Positions 1 to 4,599 of a stretch of 9,114 nt of DNA are shown in pieces (position 1 is the stretch's first letter; each line of letters begins with the position of its first letter). Where the stretch lies: assembly GCA_012727685.1 (NCBI GenBank), contig JAAYGO010000235.1:1-9114 (forward strand). Reading direction: 5' to 3'. The notes under the pieces were generated by a model. The model saw only the letters and a program-made list of their open reading frames with translations, was not told the DNA's origin and did not search any database. Source of the stretch: Bacillota bacterium (GTDB lineage Bacteria; Bacillota; Dethiobacteria; DTU022). The position numbers and the translations under genes were made by a program.

Positions 1-2
1 CA

Positions 3-290
3 GAGCCGGATATCACCGGTGTCGTAAATGCTGTGGAGGGGGATCGTATCCTCGTTGTGGAAGGCCTGGAGCGTGCCGGCGTGCCCCAGGAGGAGTGGTT
101 CGGCAAGCGGGCGATCTTTTTTACCCTCACCGGCGATACCGTGATCGTGAAGAATGGGGAAAAGGTCGCCCCCGATGACTTTACCGGTTTAAAGGTGAAG
201 GTATGGGCCGACGGAGCCATTGCCGAATCTTATCCCGAGCAAGGCCGGGCCGCCCGGGTTGAGATTATCGGAGAGCTCCCCGGCAAGTAG
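3..290 (+). CDS. DUF3221 (YobA-like) domain protein, 3' part only
   Basis: The reading frame is open from the first complete codon at base 3 to TAG at 288-290, so the 5' end lies outside the window. A GTG at 33 is in frame, but the residues before it (DITGVVNAV) look like the first strand of the domain, so it is unlikely to be the true start. The visible 95 residues show the DUF3221 pattern: an early RILVVE strand, a central EEWFGKRAIFF segment, then TVIVKNG, GLKVKVWADG and the signature AESYPEQ followed by a final strand (ARVEII). Family members are small, often secreted or lipoprotein-like proteins of unknown biochemical function. Any signal peptide here would be upstream and cannot be seen. 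The gene is followed by 84 bp of noncoding DNA and then the insertion sequence, so its native downstream neighbour may have been displaced. Family assignment is by motif recognition; function is unknown. Confidence 0.7.
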   Translation, partial: EPDITGVVNAVEGDRILVVEGLERAGVPQEEWFGKRAIFFTLTGDTVIVKNGEKVAPDDFTGLKVKVWADGAIAESYPEQGRAARVEIIGELPGK

Positions 291-374
291 ATGGCGGTGT
301 CCCCCGTACCCTCCCCTTTCCCCCAAAGGGCGTAGAGGGGATTATAATCGAACTGTTTTCATCTTTCTGCTGCT

Positions 375-390
375 GGGGCTGTCTCAAAAG
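375..390 (+). repeat. IS left terminal inverted repeat
   Basis: GGGGCTGTCTCAAAAG matches the reverse complement of 2086-2101 at 15 of 16 positions (T versus C at position 10). Similarity resumes further in: GGCAGCCCCTTTTT on the left against GGCAGCTCCTTTTTT on the right, but the right end carries about eight extra bases between the two matching blocks. Confidence 0.85.
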
Positions 391-404
391 GGCAGCCCCT
401 TTTT
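375..404 (+). terminator. Inward-reading intrinsic terminator formed by the left IS end
   Basis: 375-384 pairs with 390-399: the seven outer pairs GGGGCTG/CAGCCCC are Watson-Crick and the inner three include two G-U wobbles, leaving a CAAAA loop. The stem is followed at once by T5 (400-404). It would stop transcripts entering the element from the DUF3221 side. The outer inverted repeat is part of the stem, so the transposition end and the terminator are the same sequence. Confidence 0.7.
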
Positions 405-437
405 CCATAATTTGTTGTACACAAATAATTGGTAATA

Positions 438-446
438 TGCTAGAAT
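438..446 (+). promoter_or_regulatory. Candidate extended -10 promoter of the transposase
   Basis: TGCTAGAAT fits an extended -10 element (TG-N-TANAAT). The nearest -35-like hexamer is TTGTAC at 415-420, with an over-long 20-bp spacer, so the extended -10 probably carries the promoter. The predicted start point, 6-8 bp after the hexamer, falls on or next to the ATG at 453, implying a leaderless or nearly leaderless message. Confidence 0.45.
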
Positions 447-452
447 TACGGC

Positions 453-2012
453 ATGGAAAAGAAAAGCGATAAAGTAGTGTTTAAGCCGTATCTGATGGGA
501 CAGCTTTGCCTTCCGATGAGTTTAGATTATTTAATACCGGAGAATCATCTAGTTCGGGTGGTAAATTTTGTAATAGAAAGGATGAACATTGACCCGCTGT
601 TAAAGCAATATAAAGGCGGGGGTACCAGCAGCTACCACCCCAAGATGATGTTGAAAGTCATTGTTTACGCCTACACCCAGAAGATTTACTCTTCCCGGCG
701 CATTGCCAAAGCTTTGCGGGAAAACATCCATTTTATGTGGTTAAGTGGCAATAACCGGCCGGACTTCCGGACCATTAATCGCTTTCGGTCTACGGTCATG
801 AAAGAAGTGGTCGACGAAGTTTTTGCTGCCGTGTTAGAGATATTGATCAAGGAGAAATATGTTAAGCTGGAGCATTATTTTTTAGATGGGACGAAAATCG
901 AGGCCAATGCCAATAAATACAGTTTTGTCTGGAGCAAATCGGTTAAGAAAAACAAGGAGAAACTCCAGGATAAAATCAGAGAGCTCATCAGGCAAATAGA
1001 TAAGGTCAATGAAGAAGAAGACGAAGAATACGGGGATAAAGACTTGGAAGAAATGGGCGAAGAGAGCAATATTGATTCTTCTTTTTTGGAGCGCAAAATA
1101 AAGGAGCTAAACGAGAAGCTTAAAAACAAGCCCGACAAACAGCAGGCCAAAGCGCTAAAGGCCATGGAAAAAGACTATCTGCCGCGGATGCGCAGATACG
1201 AAGAACAAGAAAAAATTGCGGGCAGTCGTAACAGCTATTCCAAGACGGACAATGATGCCACCTTTATGCGCATGAAAGAAGACCACATGAGAAACGGGCA
1301 ATTAAAACCCGGCTATAATGTTCAGATTGGCACTGAAAATCAGTTTGTTTTAGGGTTTAGTATTCATCAAAGGCCGAGTGATTCAGGTTGTCTCATTCCT
1401 CACTTAGAGCATGTAAAGAACATGCAGTTGGGCTGTCTAGCCTTAAATATCATTGCCGATGCCGGTTATGGCAGTGAAGAAAACTACGACTACCTGTCCC
1501 GCCATGACCTGGGCAACTACATCAAATACAATACATTTCACCAGGAGCGAAAAAGAAAGTTTAAGAAAAACGCTTTTCGGGTAGAAAACATGACCTATGA
1601 CGAAAAAAACGATGAGTATATATGTCCGGCTGGCAGACGGATGCGCCCTGTATGGATAAAAAGGTTTAAGACCGAGAATGGGTATTTAACAGAGCGTATG
1701 GTTTATGAGTGTGAAGACTGCTCGGGGTGCCCTTTCAAAGAACAGTGTACAAAATCAAAAGGTAATCGCAGGATACTGGTTAGCAAAAGGCTGCAAAAGT
1801 TCAGGGAAGAAGCTGCCTTAAACTTGTGTTCTGAAAAAGGGTTGTTGTTAAGGTCACAACGAGCCACTGAGGTGGAGTCTGTCTTTGGACGAATAAAACA
1901 TAACTGGTCGTTTAAACGCTTCATGCTCAGGGGAATCGAAAAGGTAAAAACAGAATGGGGCCTGTTGTGCATCGCCCATAACATTGCAAAGATGGCTGCG
2001 GTGACTCCCTAA
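453..2012 (+). CDS. IS1182-family DDE transposase
   Basis: A 519-residue transposase, full length for this family and without a frameshift. The N-terminal part (about 10-115) is the DUF772/InsH-type DNA-binding region, with GGGTSSYHPKMMLKVIVYAY and a following helix-turn-helix-like stretch. A highly charged Lys/Glu segment (about 155-245), probably coiled coil, is inserted after the first catalytic Asp. Probable catalytic residues are D145 (FLDGTKIEANA), D336 (IIADAGYG) and E475 (VESVFGRIKHN). Between the second and third lies a cysteine cluster (about 405-435: YICPAG, then CEDCSGCPFKEQC), typical of IS1182 relatives. There is no Shine-Dalgarno sequence before the ATG (TTACGGC precedes it), which fits leaderless translation. 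The element carries no other gene. Family membership is by motif recognition; the exact IS subgroup was not determined. Confidence 0.92.
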   Translation: MEKKSDKVVFKPYLMGQLCLPMSLDYLIPENHLVRVVNFVIERMNIDPLLKQYKGGGTSSYHPKMMLKVIVYAYTQKIYSSRRIAKALRENIHFMWLSGNNRPDFRTINRFRSTVMKEVVDEVFAAVLEILIKEKYVKLEHYFLDGTKIEANANKYSFVWSKSVKKNKEKLQDKIRELIRQIDKVNEEEDEEYGDKDLEEMGEESNIDSSFLERKIKELNEKLKNKPDKQQAKALKAMEKDYLPRMRRYEEQEKIAGSRNSYSKTDNDATFMRMKEDHMRNGQLKPGYNVQIGTENQFVLGFSIHQRPSDSGCLIPHLEHVKNMQLGCLALNIIADAGYGSEENYDYLSRHDLGNYIKYNTFHQERKRKFKKNAFRVENMTYDEKNDEYICPAGRRMRPVWIKRFKTENGYLTERMVYECEDCSGCPFKEQCTKSKGNRRILVSKRLQKFREEAALNLCSEKGLLLRSQRATEVESVFGRIKHNWSFKRFMLRGIEKVKTEWGLLCIAHNIAKMAAVTP

Positions 2013-2062
2013 TATTTCTGTTTCTTCTTTTAAAAAAATAGCCATAACCTAAACTACACAAC

Positions 2063-2101
2063 AAAAAAGGAGCTGCCCCCACTCACTTTTGGGACAGCCC
2101 C
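2063..2101 (-). terminator. Inward-reading intrinsic terminator formed by the right IS end
   Basis: On the - strand the bases complementary to 2101-2091 pair with those complementary to 2079-2069, giving an 11-bp stem with two G-U pairs. It is followed by a U6 run from A6 at 2063-2068. On the + strand the corresponding third pair would be A-C and no T run follows, so the terminator is directional and faces inward. It mirrors the one at the left end. Confidence 0.65.
2086..2101 (-). repeat. IS right terminal inverted repeat
   Basis: Read on the - strand this is GGGGCTGTCCCAAAAG, matching the left end with one mismatch. The bases that follow inward (TGAGTGGG on the - strand) are absent from the left end, so the two tips are homologous but not equal in length. 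Confidence 0.85.
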
Positions 2102-2102
2102 A

Positions 2103-2170
2103 TTGCCATCTGTCTGGCAAAATGCCAATCCGGCAGGAATCCAGTTAATACTTGTCGAAAAACGTATAAT
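2103..2170 (+). promoter_or_regulatory. Upstream region of the sensor kinase: TATAAT and nested TGCCA/TGGCA repeats
   Basis: A perfect TATAAT lies at 2165-2170, 18 bp before the kinase start codon, but no good -35 stands 16-18 bp upstream (CAGTTA at 2142-2147), so it would need an activator or be weak. Directly after the IS end is a run of alternating half-sites: TTGCCA (2103-2108), TGGCAA (2115-2120), TGCCAA (2123-2128) and CGGCA (2131-2135). They can form alternative dyads, the best being TTGCCA-N6-TGGCAA. Position about 50 bp upstream of the -10 fits an activator or operator site; this is inference. Confidence 0.3.
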
Positions 2171-2188
2171 CACAAAGAGGTGATCTCC

Positions 2189-3322
2189 GTGGCCACAGGC
2201 AAACGGCAGGAAGCGATTTACCCGGAGGAAAGCGAAGCCAACCTGGCGGTGCTCTACCAGAACGCGCCGGTGATCATGTTCCTGGTTGACGAGGAGCGCA
2301 GGATCTTTAACCTGAACCCTTTTACCGCCGCCTTTGCCGACTGCCCTGCCGCCGAAGTAATTGGGAGGCGCGGCGGCGAGGTGCTGCACTGCCGCTACTG
2401 TGACGGCGATTCGGGAGACTGCGGCTCGACGCCGGCCTGCCGGCAATGCCGCTTGCGGCAGACCGTGCGCGATACCTTTGAAACGGGACAGGATTATAAT
2501 AATGTGGAGATCAACCTCTCTGTCAAGATTAAGGAGGAGTATAAAGAGGTCTATTTCCTCTTATCAACTAAAAAGCTGGTCATCGGGGATCAGCCGCTGG
2601 TGCTGGTCTGCTTGTTCGATATCACCGAACGGAAGCTGATGGAGGAAGCCCTACAGGAGAGCTATGTGCAAATAGAGGCACTGTCGAAGCGCACGCTAAA
2701 TGCCATGGAGGAAGAGCGGAAGCGCTTGGCCAGGGAGCTGCACGACGAAGTGGGGCAGGCTTTAACGGCGGTAAAGCTCGATTTGCAGATGATTCACGAT
2801 GACCTGGCCGGTTTTATACACCAGAGGGAGAGGGTGGCGAAAGGAATTACCCTGGTCGATAGAACCCTGCAGCTTGTGCGCCAGCAATCGGTATCCCTGC
2901 GCCCTCCTGTTTTAGATGATCTGGGGCTTGAATCTGCGATCCGGGATATGGTGCAAGGATTCAAGGAACGGACCGGTATCCAAACAACCGTACGGGCTTA
3001 TGGTTTCTCCAAAAGATTGCCCCCCGAAATGGAAACAGCCCTATACCGCTGCGTGCAGGAATCACTGACGAACATCATGCGCCATGCCAGGGCCTCCCGG
3101 GTGACAGTCACCCTGGTCCACAATGCGCAGGGTTTAACAGTGCAGATTGAAGATAACGGCATCGGCTTTGACCCCGGTAGTATATGCGTTTCGCCCGATC
3201 ATACCGGCCTGACGGGTATGCGGGAGAGAGTAAAACTGCTCGGTGGGGAACTGATCATTGAATCCGAAAAAGGGCGGGGCACCAGAATTACGATCAAAAT
3301 TCCCTGCACGAATCAAAAATAG
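2189..3322 (+). CDS. PAS-containing HisKA_3 sensor histidine kinase with Cys-rich PAS domain
   Basis: A predicted sensor kinase of 377 residues. The start chosen is GTG 2189, because AGAGGTGAT (2176-2184) is an ideal ribosome binding site just before it; the in-frame GTG at 2180 lies inside that site. There is no membrane segment, so it is cytosolic. A PAS domain (about 18-149) ends in the usual DITERK linker. It contains C68-x2-C71-x6-C78-x5-C84-x2-C87, plus C52, which suggests an Fe-S cluster, metal or thiol redox sensor. A coiled linker leads to HisKA_3 (about 170-245) with phospho-acceptor H185 in ELHDEVGQ and the SLRPPVLDDLGLE motif. The HATPase domain (about 280-375) has N295 in QESLTNIMRHA, D322-N-G-I-G326, and a GLTGMRERV box. 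This architecture belongs to the NarX/DegS/NreB class, which phosphorylates NarL-type regulators. The partner is almost certainly the regulator at 3554, 231 bp downstream. Kinase identity is secure; the signal is inferred. Confidence 0.93.
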   Translation: MATGKRQEAIYPEESEANLAVLYQNAPVIMFLVDEERRIFNLNPFTAAFADCPAAEVIGRRGGEVLHCRYCDGDSGDCGSTPACRQCRLRQTVRDTFETGQDYNNVEINLSVKIKEEYKEVYFLLSTKKLVIGDQPLVLVCLFDITERKLMEEALQESYVQIEALSKRTLNAMEEERKRLARELHDEVGQALTAVKLDLQMIHDDLAGFIHQRERVAKGITLVDRTLQLVRQQSVSLRPPVLDDLGLESAIRDMVQGFKERTGIQTTVRAYGFSKRLPPEMETALYRCVQESLTNIMRHARASRVTVTLVHNAQGLTVQIEDNGIGFDPGSICVSPDHTGLTGMRERVKLLGGELIIESEKGRGTRITIKIPCTNQK

Positions 3323-3420
3323 ACTTAACTCCTTGCCACTCCGGCAACTAAAGCTATTGCTTAAGGTTCATTCATAGAAGGACAACAGCCCTCAGGCAGT
3401 CCCTATCGAAACTAAAAGGT

Positions 3421-3449
3421 TTGCGGTTACCGACTTCCAACTTCATAAA
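3421..3449 (+). promoter_or_regulatory. Candidate promoter for the response regulator
   Basis: TTGCGG (3421-3426), 17 bp, then CATAAA (3444-3449): three of six and four of six consensus matches with ideal spacing. The predicted start, near 3456, falls just before the structured leader at 3462-3534. It would let the regulator be made separately from the kinase. The match is modest, and the gene could equally be read through from the kinase. Confidence 0.3.
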
Positions 3450-3461
3450 TTAAGGTAGTTT

Positions 3462-3534
3462 TTATTCTCCTGACGAACCCCTGATACGGGGAGAGGCTGT
3501 TTACCCATGTATGGGTTTTAAATCTGGAGAATAG
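3462..3534 (+). promoter_or_regulatory. Predicted three-way-junction RNA in the leader of the response regulator
   Basis: 3462-3470 pairs with 3526-3534 (TATTCTCC against GGAGAATA, eight Watson-Crick pairs plus a T-G wobble). Two hairpins lie inside: CCCC/GGGG (3478-3481 with 3488-3491, loop TGATAC) and ACCCA/TGGGT (3503-3507 with 3512-3516, loop TGTA). Unpaired AGAGGCTGTTT (3492-3502) connects them. The closing stem ends four bases before the ribosome binding site AGAGGTGA (3538-3545). This suggests a cis-regulatory leader or a stability element. It matches no riboswitch family that I recognise. The rest of 3323-3553 shows nothing else clear. Confidence 0.35.
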
Positions 3535-3553
3535 CACAGAGGTGAGTCTACCG

Positions 3554-4201
3554 ATGAGAATTGTGCTGGTAGATGATCATGCTATTTTTCGCCAGGGGTT
3601 GCGTTCCCTGCTGGAGCAAAAATGCTGGGTGGAAGTGGTCGGCGAGGCCGCCGACGGCAGGGAGGCCATTGCGCTGGTGGAGAAACTTAAGCCTGACGTC
3701 GTGATTATGGATATTGCCATGTCCGGTTTAAACGGCCTGGAGGCGCTCTTGCAGTTGAAGAATATCCACCCGTCCGTCAAGGTGATCATTTTGACCATGC
3801 ATACGGATGATCATTACGTATTCCGCGCTTTACGCTACGGCGCTTCGGGCTATGTGTACAAGGGGTCCACATACGAGGATCTGGAGATGGCGCTGCGGGC
3901 TCTGCAAAAGAATGAAACCTTCCTCAGTCCCGCCGTTTCCCAGGTGCTAATCGACGGCTTCCTGCAAAATCAACTTCGCCCTGATGAACAACACAACCTG
4001 ATTGAACTGCTTTCACCCCGGGAGCGGGAGATATTGCAACTGGTGGCTGAAGGCAACAAGCGCCGCCAGATCGCCAAAATGTTATCGATCAGCGTGAAGA
4101 CGGTAGACAGGCACAAGTATAATATCAAGGAAAAACTGAAGCTGCATCGCGAAGAGGAACTGGCAGACTTTGCCAAAATGCTCGGCCTAACCGGCTTGTA
4201 G
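3554..4201 (+). CDS. NarL/FixJ-family response regulator
   Basis: A two-domain transcription regulator of 215 residues, the family's normal length. ATG 3554 is chosen because AGAGGTGA (3538-3545) is well placed before it, while the in-frame GTG at 3542 lies inside that site. The receiver domain (1-120) has the acidic pair D7-D8, phospho-acceptor D53 (VVIMDIAMSGLNG), T81 and K103 (GYVYKG), so it should be phosphorylatable. The LuxR-type helix-turn-helix (about 149-212) has LSPREREILQLVAEG and the recognition region ISVKTVDRHKYNIKEKL. It is preceded by the HisKA_3 kinase, its likely phosphodonor, and followed by an intrinsic terminator, so the transcription unit ends here. Target genes are unknown; candidates include its own operon and the c-di-GMP genes downstream. 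Function class is secure; targets are inference. Confidence 0.95.
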   Translation: MRIVLVDDHAIFRQGLRSLLEQKCWVEVVGEAADGREAIALVEKLKPDVVIMDIAMSGLNGLEALLQLKNIHPSVKVIILTMHTDDHYVFRALRYGASGYVYKGSTYEDLEMALRALQKNETFLSPAVSQVLIDGFLQNQLRPDEQHNLIELLSPREREILQLVAEGNKRRQIAKMLSISVKTVDRHKYNIKEKLKLHREEELADFAKMLGLTGL

Positions 4202-4233
4202 TCCTATTTTTTTGGGAGGCCGTAAAAAATCTC

Positions 4234-4263
4234 GTGCAAATGGGTAGTTTTTGCACTTTTTTT
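4234..4263 (+). terminator. Intrinsic terminator after the response regulator
   Basis: GTGCAAA (4234-4240) pairs perfectly with TTTGCAC (4250-4256) around a 9-base loop, followed directly by T7 (4257-4263). It lies 33 bp after the regulator's stop codon and separates the two-component genes from the HD-GYP gene. Confidence 0.85.
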
Positions 4264-4297
4264 GAGCAATTTTTGTAGATATTTGGGTAATGTTTTC

Positions 4298-4361
4298 ATT
4301 TACGGCGCAGGAAATTGATCGTAAATTATTATTTGACCAAACTGTGCCACATTGTGTCACA
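4298..4361 (+). promoter_or_regulatory. Cluster of DNA dyads: ATTTACG/CGTAAAT and tandem TGTG-N-CACA
   Basis: ATTTACG (4298-4304) is the exact complement of CGTAAAT (4320-4326). Next come two short palindromes, TGTG-C-CACA (4343-4351) and TGTG-T-CACA (4353-4361), with centres exactly 10 bp apart on the same DNA face. The second extends to the 11-bp palindrome TTGTGTCACAA. A TTGACC hexamer (4333-4338) lies just ahead, but no -10 stands at the right distance. The arrangement looks like paired operators for a dimeric regulator; which one is unknown. Confidence 0.35.
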
Positions 4362-4379
4362 ACAAAAGAAATCAACTTT

Positions 4380-4511
4380 GCCGGCTCTGAGCCTACCTAA
4401 GTAACAGTCCTGCTACTAAATTTCCAATCATCATACTCCAATACATTGCACTAGTCGACGGTGCTCAACCAGCTTCCATCCCAGCAGAGCAGCTTAAAGC
4501 CGGCTTTTTTT
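4380..4511 (+). other. Candidate structured RNA or attenuator closed by a long-range stem and T7
   Basis: GCCGGCT (4380-4386) is the exact complement of AGCCGGC (4498-4504), and T7 follows directly (4505-4511). The 111 bases between can form smaller hairpins: AGTAACA/TGCTACT (4400-4406 with 4411-4417, one mismatch), GCAC/GTGC (4448-4451 with 4461-4464) and, as an alternative, TGCTC/GAGCA (4462-4466 with 4487-4491). This is the shape of a structured leader or small RNA ending in a terminator, 88 bp before the HD-GYP start codon. There is no open reading frame of note within it and no match to a riboswitch that I know. A chance stem cannot be excluded. Confidence 0.3.
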
Positions 4512-4599
4512 AATCATATCTGGCGACTTGCTTATAAACTGATGAACCGGATCACGGAATGCGGTCGGATTTTAAGCGGAGGTGTCTCTCCTGGGTTCC

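Larger units (their letters stand above)
375..2101 (+). mobile_element. IS1182-family insertion sequence, apparently intact
   Basis: A 1,727-bp unit bounded by imperfect terminal inverted repeats (GGGGCTGTCTCAAAAG on the left, the complement of CTTTTGGGACAGCCCC on the right, 15 of 16 matching) around a single full-length DDE transposase gene. A further T on each side (374 and A at 2102) also matches, so the exact tips could lie 1 bp further out. No convincing target-site duplication is visible: TGCT lies on the left and ATTG on the right. The interior is visibly more A+T-rich than the flanking genes, consistent with acquired DNA. It sits between the DUF3221 gene and the sensor kinase, ending 87 bp before the kinase start codon and 63 bp before a TATAAT hexamer. 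It does not interrupt a recognisable reading frame. Confidence 0.88.

Noticed and set aside
314..330. CCCTTT/AAAGGG hairpin after the DUF3221 gene as its terminator.
   Set aside because: The stem is short and no T run follows; the IS left end is a much better terminator a few dozen bases on.
343..348. TATAAT as a promoter reading into the insertion sequence.
   Set aside because: There is no -35 at a suitable distance (a C-rich stretch lies there) and a terminator follows within 30 bp; it may at most be a relic of the region before insertion.
875..1165. Open frame on the - strand within the transposase gene.
   Set aside because: It is the antisense shadow of the Lys/Glu-rich segment, giving a Ser/Leu low-complexity product with no ribosome binding site.
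371..2105. Target-site duplication flanking the insertion sequence.
   Set aside because: Bases next to the tips (TGCT and ATTG, or CTGC and TTGC if the ends are shifted by one) do not match as a direct repeat.
2180..2188. GTG 2180 as start of the kinase gene.
   Set aside because: It overlaps the AGAGGTGAT ribosome binding site; GTG 2189 is correctly spaced behind it.
3323..3445. c-di-GMP-I (GEMM) riboswitch: GCGGTTACCGA at 3424-3434 resembles the 3' part of that aptamer.
   Set aside because: The conserved 5' parts (the GGCAAACC-like and GACGCAAAGC-like segments) are not present upstream, so the resemblance is only partial.
3470..3534. Hammerhead ribozyme: CTGACGA at 3470-3476 fits the conserved CUGANGA core next to a stem.
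   Set aside because: The second core element GAAA is missing after the CCCC/GGGG hairpin (AGAGG is there instead), and no NUH cleavage triplet directly follows a third stem.
4187..4375. Open frame of 62 codons on the - strand in the intergenic region.
   Set aside because: It runs across the T7 terminator and the operator-like palindromes, has no family features and no ribosome binding site.
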